In this document: one piece after another, positions 1-10,105 of the stretch | Position numbering within the stretch: the first letter of the stretch is position 1 | Layout: the number at the start of each line of letters is the position of its first letter | Origin: Diabrotica undecimpunctata | Taxonomy: Eukaryota > Arthropoda > Insecta > Coleoptera > Chrysomelidae | Reading direction: 5' to 3' | DNA length: 64,000 nt | Assembly (NCBI RefSeq): GCF_040954645.1 | Contig: NC_092811.1 | Coordinates: forward strand, 84,639,063-84,703,062 | The notes under the pieces: generated by a model | Database searches by the model: none | What the model saw: the letters and a program-made list of their open reading frames with translations, nothing else | Told to the model about the DNA's origin: nothing | Program-made: the position numbers and the translations under genes

Positions 1-430
1 ATAAATATATTTTAAAGTAACTCAATACTGACTGAGTCATCTATTTTATAATAGAAAAATAATTTAGATATATGCTTACATGTCTCTTTATACAAATATC
101 CGGTTTGCAAGGCTTGAAAAATTTTATGGATAAAATTTAACCGGCGCCCGTGTCCCAGACGAGCGCGTACAAAATTACCAGTAAGGCGCGCCCGTGTCTG
201 AGACGGGCACGTACGTTAAGGGGTTAAAGAAACAGGTATTGATAATGCATTATTTTGTATTCAACTATACATATCCTTTTATTAGTGAAATTAATTAACT
301 ACAAGTACACAGTGCTGAATACGGCTCTGATTAGAATGAATCATATATCGACAATCTAATAAACCGCATGCCTAAGAGTTTTGGCAACACTGATCACTGA
401 TCTCCATAAGCCTAATGTTATTTTCTTAAC
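1..430. other. AT-rich flank before the first transposase relic
   Basis: I see no gene here. The stretch is AT-rich except for one GC-rich block (137-227, listed separately). The DNA immediately before 431 should encode the N-terminal helix-turn-helix of the pogo-like transposase, but no matching open frame is visible, so the element is 5' truncated or decayed. Confidence 0.5.
137..227. repeat. TTAA-flanked GC-rich block with two near-identical halves
   Basis: The block begins and ends with TTAA (137-140 and 224-227). It contains two similar modules of about 30 bp, each with the words GCCCGTGTC, AGACG and CGTAC, and each partly palindromic. Read on the minus strand it starts TTAACCCCTTAACGTACG. 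TTAA flanks followed by C-rich ends are typical of piggyBac-type elements, so this may be a minimal end-to-end remnant. No transposase is present and the assignment is tentative. Confidence 0.3.
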
Positions 431-1335
431 GTGGAACGCTGTATAGATGAATCATCTCGTGAAAATCCTTTTGTAGACAACTACCCTGGAGCTGGTTGGT
501 ATAAAGCATTTATGCGAAGACATCCTGAAATATCTCTAAGAAAATCAGAAGCCGTAACAAATGCATCGTCTAAAGTCAGCGAAGCTGATATTAGGAACTG
601 GTTTAAACACATTTATTCATACTTACAAGAAAAGATGTACACAGACATTTTAAATGATCCGCAAAGAATATTTAATGGCGACGAGACTAATTTTCAACTT
701 TGCCCCCAAAACAAAAAGGTATTGGCACCCAGGGGTGCCAAAAACGTGTACGAGGTGGACTGTGGAAAATCTAAAACTAACCTTACGGTTCTATTTACAT
801 TTAATGCTTCTGGATTAACTACTCCACTGCTAGTCATATATCCGTACAAGCAACTCCCAAGTGAAATAGCAGAATTTATTCCAGAAGGATTTACTATTAC
901 TTTTTAGTAAGGATTTATTATTACTTATTAGCCAGTGATTCAGGCTGGATGAAGACTGAAATCTTTTTTGGATACCTAGCTAATTGTTTTTACCCTTTTG
1001 TCAAGAAACAAAATATAAAATTTCCAATTATTTTATACGTTGATGGGCATAAAACACATTTGGACAAAAATTTAAGCGATCTTTGTGCAAAACTTAAAAT
1101 AATTCTAATTGCACTTTATCCAAATGCTACTCGTGTTCTTCAACCAGCTGATGTGTCAACATTTAAGCCCCTAAAAGATGGTTGGAGAAAAGGAGTCATA
1201 GCCTGGCGTAGAACTCATCCCGACGCAGATCTAACCAAAAAGGAATTTGCGCCTTTGCTCAAGTGTGTTCTGGATAAAACAATAAAGCCTGAGATAATTG
1301 TTAATGGTTTCAGAGCTTGTGGACTTTACCCCTGA
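431..1335 (+). pseudogene. pogo/Tigger-like transposase, DDE domain, broken
   Basis: This is the core of a DDE_1 (pogo/Tigger/jerky-type) cut-and-paste transposase, in two open pieces (431-907 and 949-1335). The first has the second half of a CENP-B-type HTH (GAGWYKAFMRRHP) and the first catalytic Asp in NGDETNF. The second has the second Asp in YVDGHKTHL and the third in QPADVSTFKPLK. Between them a 24-bp tandem duplication (885-908 and 909-932) introduces in-frame stops just before the conserved SDSGWM segment at about 933-951. A TGA at 1333-1335 interrupts the domain's C-terminal GLYP segment. The N-terminal half of the DNA-binding region is missing. The family call is secure, and the copy is clearly dead. 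Confidence 0.85.
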
Positions 1336-1466
1336 GATCCTAATTTAATTGACTTTTCAAAGTGTTTAGGAAAAAATAAGGGTGTGGAAAATATCAACAG
1401 TAAAACTGATGAAAGTTTTGACAGGAAGAAGTTTGAACTTTTGACAGGAAGAAGTTTGAAGAAATA

Positions 1467-2147
1467 GTGGGCAAACAAATAATAGATTCATTTAAATTGG
1501 GACCTATTTTGGATCCGCATAGTGATCGTTTTATTATTTACAAACTGTGGAAGCAATTTAATTTAGAAGTTTCTCGGACACGTCCTCCTGAAAACAATGA
1601 CGATGTTTCATATGATGAGATGTGGAGTATACGGGATAATGCTGTGATTGTTAATAACAACAATCAACTTATGCCAAATTCCGACAAAATATTAATAGAA
1701 GTGATAGAGCAACAAGAAATTCCACAAGACGATAACATCATGGATATAATGAATATTCCTATTATATTTAAAAGTGATGAACTAGAAACCTCTAATACAG
1801 TACCTGAACCGGATGGTACAATTGCTAATTATTTACAATATTTTAATACACCAGAAAGGAAAGGTGTGAAACAGACCGATAGATCATCTTTTATACTTTC
1901 TTCAACGATGTGGAGAGAAACCCAGGACAACAAAGAAAAAGAAAAACAAAGAAAAATCGAGGAACAAAAAACAAAAGACGAGAAAGACAAAATAATAAAC
2001 AGAAGAGAGAAGCCGAAAAACAAGAAAACAAAAGTCGAGAAAGAGAAAATAAGAAAAAGAAGAGATAAGCTGAAAAACTTGATAAAGAAAATCAAAAGTT
2101 TAAAAAACAGAAACAAAACAAAATACAAAAAAATAAAAGAAAGATGA
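1467..2147 (+). pseudogene. pogo-like transposase, lysine-rich C-terminal tail
   Basis: This continues the pogo-like protein after a second lesion, a 23-bp tandem duplication (1416-1438 and 1439-1461) that shifts the frame. The piece contains DSFKLGPILDPHSDRF and ends in a very Lys/Glu/Arg-rich, probably helical tail (about residues 150-226). Comparable tails follow the DDE domain in the other pogo-like element of this window (59.4-60.6 kb), which supports one original gene. The long minus-strand frame over 1829-2128 only reflects this biased composition. Confidence 0.7.
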
Positions 2148-2548
2148 AAAATGATTTAAGTGAAAGCAGTAAAGTTCACATTTTATCAGATATTAAAATT
2201 AACAAAGATCTGTGCTCTGAACTAAGTAAAATTGAAAAAGTAAAAAGAAACTTGTCTTTTGATTCTGTGGAATCTAGCATATCCAAAATTGCGACTCCAA
2301 ATGTAAATTCATTATCTTATCAGTCTTTTGACAACGAGCCTTTAAATAGTGGTTTGTGTTTTTCATGTGTACTTAATATAAATTTGATATTACTTGGTAT
2401 CAAATGTAATTCTTGTACTAGGTCTTATCACCTTAAATGTATCGAGAAACATGCGTTGCACAAATCAAACGTTAATATTTTTACAGGCAAAACTTGTTTA
2501 AATAATGCTAAACATATAAAAAATTACCTTTTTAATTTAAGTCATTAA
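2144..2548 (+). pseudogene. pogo-like transposase C-terminus with PHD-like Cys/His cluster
   Basis: This frame overlaps the end of the Lys-rich tail by 4 nt and probably belonged to the same protein. Its second half has C-x2-C, then C-x2-C, then H-x2-C (LCFSCVLN, KCNSCTRSYHLKC), the spacing of a PHD-type zinc-binding domain, although the last Cys pair is not clear. PHD-like ends on pogo-type transposases are my inference from the arrangement. It could instead be a separate small ORF of the element. Confidence 0.5.
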
Positions 2549-3063
2549 AAGGATAAACTGAAACTTTAAGCTAACCGCACGTAGATAGGTAGGTGCCTAC
2601 TTCATCTTCGATTTAAAAAACTAGGGTTAAAAAAAAGAAAGTTAGGGTTTGGTTCATTTTAGTTAGGTGTGTAAAATTTTTTAAGAAATTCATTTGTTCT
2701 GTTTAGCTTTGGTATCGATAATATTATTAATAAAACTTCAATAATTAGACATTTTGTTTGTATTTTCTTCAACTTAACAATTATATCAATAGGGCCAATA
2801 ACTATATTTGGTAGCCAATATCTATATTTATGGGGCCAATAACTGTCAAACATGCATTACTTTATAAAAGATGTTTTTTTCTATTTTATAAATGAAAATC
2901 AAAAATAAGCGATATGAGATGTAGAAACTCTATAAACTTGTCTAGAGTTTGATCTAATATTTTTGTTGCTAAACAATAATATTATACTTTTTATAGCTTC
3001 TTTAAGAGAAAGAATGGCTTAAAAGGTCAATAACTATATCGCTTACCCTATCTTTGTTTTCAG
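2549..3063. other. non-coding stretch between two relic transposons
   Basis: AT-rich, with no convincing coding potential. An upstream exon encoding the start of the Myb/SANT-like domain that begins at 3064 would be expected here, but I could not identify it. The short minus-strand frame at 2659-2853 has no recognisable features. Confidence 0.45.
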
Positions 3064-4258
3064 ATACAAGCATATAATTGAAAATAAATGCACCAATGCT
3101 ATGTCCACCGCGCAAAAAAATGAAACCTTGGAAAAAATAGCGCTGGAATTTAATGTCAGCGCTGAATTTCCCAGAACCCCAAAGCAGTTGAACACTGCTT
3201 ATCTTAACCTAAAAAGGGTCACTCACCAAAAAGTAGCAGAGGAAAATGTAAGTGTATAAAACTTTCGGTTGATTTAGAGCTATATGGATTAATTACATTT
3301 TAGATTCAAAAATATAATGACCAGAAGGTTTTGGACCAGTTAAAGAGAGACCAAACTGCAGACAAAGTAGGTATACTTAAATTTAAAGCTCTTAACACCT
3401 GGTCAGTTGAATTACACTATGTCTGAGTTGGATATTTTTATAAAAATATAAGCCAATAAAACTAATTTCATGATGGGAACTAACCTAGTGTTGAGACAAT
3501 AGAAGTTTAGTATTTGAGGGTGTTAAAGCCAAAGAGGTGTAAGTCATATTTGTGAAATGATGGAAGTCTTGCTTTATAACTTTGATAAATAAACATCTTT
3601 TCATCAGGAAAAGTGGTGTAAGTATTTACAGTAAAAACTTACACCACTTTTTCTCTGAAGAGGTCTATGTATATATCAAGATTATAAAATAGGGCTTACA
3701 TTATACATTATACAATATTATTTATTTCTATGTTGATCAATAATAAATCTGATAACAAGGATGATAAGTGGTTACACATAGCCAGATCTTGTGTCTGTCT
3801 ATAGACATCATTAAACAAAAAAAGATCTTTTGATAAACAAAATTTAAGCAAACTCAAAATATGAGAATTAATATCTCTATAAATATAATTAGTATGAATT
3901 ACTTATTAAGTATAATTATTTATTCAAATTCAAAATTAAGATAGATTATTAACTTAGCTATTAAGATAGCTAAAGTAGATAAATAAAAGTAACTACCTAC
4001 CTAATTCGAAAAAGATTTTTTTATAAAGAAAAAACTATCTGGTATATCTAAAAAAATTGAAATTTTTTTATTTTTATAGTTGCACAAAATAGTCAAGTGG
4101 AAGTAGATTATCTACAATTGGAAGACACCGAGCAGACATCCAGTGTACCCTCTACTTCTGCTGTGCTGCTCAGTACACCCTCGACATCTGCTGTCCTTCC
4201 CAAGAAAACAGCTAAAAAAAAAATTGAGTCAGCAAAAATAGAAAAAAAAGTAAAATAG
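3064..4258 (+). CDS. Myb/SANT-like DNA-binding protein, three exons, 5' incomplete
   Basis: Three exons join in frame: 3064-3247 (preceded by TTTCAG, followed by GTAAGT), 3304-3370 (preceded by TTTTAG, donor GTATAC) and 4080-4258 (preceded by TTTATAG, ending in TAG). The first has the signature YKHIIENK...AQKNETLEKIALEFN...RTPKQLNTAYLNLKR, the C-terminal two thirds of an MSANTD-type Myb/SANT-like domain. The second adds a short helix, and the third a Ser/Thr-rich then Lys-rich tail with duplicated PSTSAVL words. Harbinger elements commonly encode such a Myb-like partner beside and convergent with the transposase, which matches the minus-strand gene at 4934-5995. The first exon was not found, so it may be a relic. 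Confidence 0.6.
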
Positions 4259-4933
4259 TATTTTTAAATAACAAGTACAGAAAAAAAGAAATTTTAAAAG
4301 TAGAGCTTCGAATAAAAAAATTTGAACTGAATAAATTGTTAGGTAATAGTGGTTAGGTAATAAAATAATTGTAAATAAAAATTGTAATTAAATTAATAAA
4401 AAATGTGTTTTCAAGGTTTATGTACCCACTTATTAGAATGAGTTATAACTAGCTTCATCCTCTGCTTCTTTGTCTTAATGCATTCCACAATTCTTCATTT
4501 GTTATGGTGTTGGGCCAATTTTTTTGCCTTTGGGCCTTTTTTTATTTAATTATTTAAGTAAAGGTAAGTAATTCTAAATTAAATATTTAAAATTAAAACA
4601 ATTGATATTTTTTTATTTTCACACTAACACAATATATTGAAGTAGAGCTAAACAAATCAATGCTCCCTTGTGCCACCATCTACATGTATGTGCAGCCCAA
4701 TATATATCCAACACGAAAAGAGGTTATCTAAAAAGAAAAATAAAACTTTTGGGAGTGAATCTTTGAAACTGATGTTTTATAAAAAAAATTGAGAAGTGCA
4801 ATAATAGAAAAATGGAGCAAATTAATTGATTATAGAAATGAACATATAGAATTAGAAATAAAAATAAAAACAATATGAAACTTTAAAATGTTAAGAATTT
4901 TGTTATTTAAATAAGTAATAAAAACATGTGATT
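4259..4933. other. spacer between convergent Harbinger-type genes
   Basis: AT-rich 3'-flanking DNA between the Myb-like exons and the transposase. It includes a duplicated piece of the transposase tail (listed separately). Next to that, on the minus strand, is a short frame containing TNEELWNALRQRSRG followed by a stop. I do not recognise this frame; it may be part of a lost exon. Confidence 0.45.
4411..4452 (-). pseudogene. second copy of the Harbinger transposase C-terminal tail
   Basis: On the minus strand this reads LVITHSNKWVHKP then stop. It is nearly the same as the last residues of the transposase ending at 4934 (LVTTHFNRWVHRP). The surrounding DNA is also similar (4412-4452 against 4935-4975). 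It could be a local duplication, an alternative terminal exon, or the end of a second, deleted Harbinger copy. Confidence 0.6.
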
Positions 4934-5995
4934 TCAAGGTCTATGTACCCACCTATTAAAATGTGTTGTTACTAGAGATGAACGGACAGTTGTATTCTCA
5001 TTATTTCTTCCAGCAATCTCATACATCTCCTCAGGAATAGCAGCTTCAACATCTACCATATCATCAATGTTGTCATTGTGATTGACAGCTATATTGTGCA
5101 ATACAGCACAGGCCACAACAATGTTCATAGCTGTATCTAATTTTACCCGTAGTCCCATAGATAGGCAGGGAAAACGTCTCTTTAATACCCCAAAACACCT
5201 CTCTATGGGATTTCTTGTGGCTACTTGTGCTCTATTGTAAGCTTCCTCACCATTTGTTCTAGGCTGCAAAAATGGAGTCAAAAGGTAACTTCTACAAGGG
5301 TATCCACTACCTCCCAAGAGAAAATCTTTCCCATATACACCACTCTCAAAATCGGCATGTATGTGGCTATTATTGAAAATAGTTGTGGCGTGCACAGAAC
5401 CAGGCCATCTACAAATGATATCTTGAATCCTCAGCTGTGAATCACATATAGCTTGAGTATTTAAAGAAAAGTATCCTTTTCTATTCCTGAACAGTTCTGC
5501 TTGTGGGCCTCCAACTGATTGAATTTTGACATGGGTACAATCAACAGCACCTATTACGTTTGGAAAGTTAGCCAACATATAAAATCCAGATTTAACACTC
5601 AGGCGCTCCTCTGCTGTTGCTGGCATCTTTATAAAAACTGGCCTTAACCTAGCTATAGCTAGAGATATTCTCTTGATGATTCGACATGCTGTTGATTTAT
5701 GCACTCTCACATTATCAGCCACAGTCACTTGGAACCCTCCAGTAGCATAAAAGCTGATTGTCAGTAAGATCTGCTCAATGGCACTAATAGATTTGTTTCG
5801 TTTAGTTGTTGGTTCGATACCATCTATTAGTCTCACTAATTCTGTTACAACTTCCTTGGATACTCTGTAGTGTTGTTTGAATTCACTATCACTGTAGTGT
5901 GTCATTGGATTCATCCTGGTTCTGTGATTAACACTGGGGACGTCATTTTCCTCCTCGCTTGACAATGAAAGGTCAGAAATATCAGAGATGTCCAT
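4934..5995 (-). CDS. HARBI1-like (PIF/Harbinger) transposase, catalytic Asp missing
   Basis: A full-length open frame of 353 residues, close to the normal size for HARBI1-type nucleases. The acidic N-terminus (1-30) is followed by an HTH region (about 66-112) and the DDE_4-type nuclease domain (about 146-305). The first catalytic residue is D152 in GAVDCTHV and the Glu is E265 in RNPIERCFGVLKRR. In the second motif, WPGSVH is followed by A203 where the family has Asp (HDS/HDA), and the codon is GCC. The protein is therefore predicted not to cleave DNA even though the frame is intact. The convergent Myb/SANT-like exons at 3064-4258 are the probable partner gene. I chose the start at 5995 as the first Met of an acidic leader. 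Confidence 0.85.
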   Translation of the reverse strand: MDISDISDLSLSSEEENDVPSVNHRTRMNPMTHYSDSEFKQHYRVSKEVVTELVRLIDGIEPTTKRNKSISAIEQILLTISFYATGGFQVTVADNVRVHKSTACRIIKRISLAIARLRPVFIKMPATAEERLSVKSGFYMLANFPNVIGAVDCTHVKIQSVGGPQAELFRNRKGYFSLNTQAICDSQLRIQDIICRWPGSVHATTIFNNSHIHADFESGVYGKDFLLGGSGYPCRSYLLTPFLQPRTNGEEAYNRAQVATRNPIERCFGVLKRRFPCLSMGLRVKLDTAMNIVVACAVLHNIAVNHNDNIDDMVDVEAAIPEEMYEIAGRNNENTTVRSSLVTTHFNRWVHRP

Positions 5996-7304
5996 GTTCT
6001 ACAAGTTAGATAAATATTTTATTAGATATTATATTTATAATTATTTCTTCCTGAAAAAGTCTTATTTCTATTGAATAATATAACTTACCTTATTTACAGA
6101 TGTATTTTGTAACAATTTATTCTGGGTATTTGTTAATTACACTATTTTACACTTTAATTTTAAAAATCTAAATTATAATTAAATAACTAATAATTATAAT
6201 TAAAAACTATAAAACTCTTTATTTAAGAACTATTTAACCTATATAATAACTTGAAAACTCTATTTAATAATGAAAAACTCTATTTAATAACTAAAAACAA
6301 CTCTTTATAAAAATTAACAGCCCTTTAATCACCCAATAACCTCAAATTAGGTGAGAGTCGTTTTTGACCGCCGTTTGACCACCGGTTGTTCGGTGGTTTG
6401 ACATGCGAAACTAGTTAATTGGCGTTTCAGAAACTCAAAATCGACTGTTAACTAACGATTAATCGCTTGTTAAATCAGGTGTCAGGTGATCGACCGTTGT
6501 TGAATGTGGTTTGATTCAAGGTTAGTAGATGTAGATATTTAAGTAGGTTGTCTCGTAACTATAGACCAATCAAATGCTCGCTTTTTAAAGGCGGGATACG
6601 TCACCCATACGACACTTTTAAAATTGCCATAAGCTTCAATGCTAATATAAGGTTCAAAAACTTAGGTTTTGCAATATATTTTGGGATTTTCTTGGGTATA
6701 GGGATGTTAAGTGGTTCTTATATTAGTAATTATATAAATTTTTTTTTCTAAAATCAATAGTCTGATGACAAAAAATAGAATTGATTATAGTGATAATATT
6801 GTGTGTTTTAAATGGAGATAACAGTTTATTTTGCACAAAAACCCAAAAAAACAGTAGAAAAAGTTCAAAAGCAAAAATACTAAATATGTAGGAACTTACT
6901 TATTGTGTTTTTTCCTGGAATTTGCAGCATTATTATCATATCTAGTGGTAGGCAAAAAAAAACATATAGGTAATATAAATAATTTATTATTAGATTAAAA
7001 TACAAAAAATGATTAGTCCTTCAAGCACAAATCTTCAAGCTATATATACTTATCTCATCTAAAAAATATATCATTATTATAAGGTACAAAACTACATATA
7101 ATTAACTTAACATCTACTAACCTTGGGTTTGATTGACGTTTCTGAAACTCAAAGTGCGTTCAATCAACGATTAACCATCGATTACATAATTTTTGAGATG
7201 ATCATCCTTTCGGAAACCGACCATTAGGCTTATTATCAAATAATCCTCTTCTTCTAAAATCCGTTGCAATATTGTCGAGGATCTTCATTACCTTAAAAAC
7301 CTAA
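5996..7304. other. AT-rich flank of the Harbinger relic with inverted terminal-like blocks
   Basis: No credible gene. Two blocks resemble transposon ends: 6418-6533 and 7111-7200. CAAGGTTAGTAGATGT at about 6517-6532 is matched in inverse orientation at about 7109-7124. Both blocks also contain GTTTC(A/T)GAAACTCAAA and ACGATTAA. The space between may be a small non-autonomous element (about 600-850 bp), possibly Harbinger-derived. Confidence 0.4.
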
Positions 7305-8333
7305 CTAATCTTTATTTTCTAAATTTGAAGAAAACATATTTACACGTCTATCATTGGAAACTTCTTCCGCCACTTCAGCGGTCGTCAACGGATTCTTTGG
7401 ATAGGTTGATCTTTTTAGGTGCAACAACGTATTATGATTTCTATTGCATTTGCGAGAGTCTTCACCCCTACAATCTTTGTTAGAATGACCTGCTCGCAAG
7501 CATTTTGTACAAAGTTTCAATTTTCTGATTTCCGTTATACGATTTTCAATAGTGAGCTTTAATAGATTCTGACAGTAATATCAAAGAATATAGACGCTTC
7601 TAGCGTCTATATTCTTTGGTAATATATTAAATGAGATCCCTTGCAAAAGTTACGTATTCTGTTGAGAAAAATGGGTATACGAACAATTTTTTGACTTCCT
7701 AACCTCTCGAAAGCTTTCGTTATGAGAATTGGATTTAAATTCTAACATGTCTAACGCCTGACAACGGGTACAAATAAACTTAATAAATTCGTCATAAGTA
7801 GGCAATGTGGTTATATCTAATACCTACTGACAATTCTCACTTCTTTCGTGTTTTATTGTCTAGCTGGGATAATACGAGGAAAATGATTATGGAATCCCAT
7901 TCATTAACAAACTGATCAAGATTTTCCAAGGCACGAATATTTTTTTGTAAGGTATCTAAGAGATTTCTTACGTCTTCTCTGGATTCTCTATTTAGAGTAG
8001 GAATTTCGAATAGAGCCTTTATGTGACTATTTATATATAAATGTATATTTAATGTATAATTAAACAAGAATTCTGATATCTCTGGCATATCAGGTTCCAT
8101 ACTACAGAGTAGTTTGCATCGCTGACTTGCAAGGATTTAATTGTTTGTAGTGATTCTCCCTTTAATGAACATGACAGGAAATAAAACTTTTGGATGGGAG
8201 TCAGATTTTTATTTGTGTGAATAATGTGAAACGAATCGTAAAACTGCAACCAATTTTCAAAGTTTACATTAAATTCAGGCAAACTAAGCGGCGGTAACTT
8301 AATATTTACGGTAGGATCATTTATCTGAGACAA
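7305..8333 (-). pseudogene. Bel/Pao-type Gag fragment (DUF1759 plus zinc knuckle)
   Basis: On the minus strand, from 8333 downward, the frames encode KLPPLSLPEFNVNFENWLQF...WNLICQRYQ, which matches the DUF1759 Gag region of Bel/Pao LTR retrotransposons. The frame shifts at about 8049-8100 and continues with INSHIKALFEIPTLNRESR. At 7305-7520 it ends in a zinc knuckle (LCTKCLRAGHSNKDC) with a second Cys group. Protease, reverse transcriptase and LTRs are absent. The relic is further interrupted by a small palindromic insertion at 7575-7625. Confidence 0.75.
7575..7625. mobile_element. 37-bp palindromic insertion with 7-bp target duplication
   Basis: CAAAGAATATAGACGC (7582-7597), five bases, then its exact reverse complement (7603-7618), flanked on both sides by GTAATAT (7575-7581 and 7619-7625). 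This looks like an element reduced to its two terminal inverted repeats, inserted in the Bel/Pao Gag relic. The same 16-mer ends two larger elements at 23430-23980 and 23988-25642. Confidence 0.7.
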
Positions 8334-9969
<1,636 letters not shown>

Positions 9970-10105
9970 TGTTTCTGATCAAATTTTTTTTTTTTTATTT
10001 ATTTATTTATTGCTAATTTACAATCTACTTCAATACAGTAATAAGTAAATATGATGTATGTTCTTGGCTTGTGGCAGGTGTCGTCCATTGACGACTCTCT
10101 GGAAT

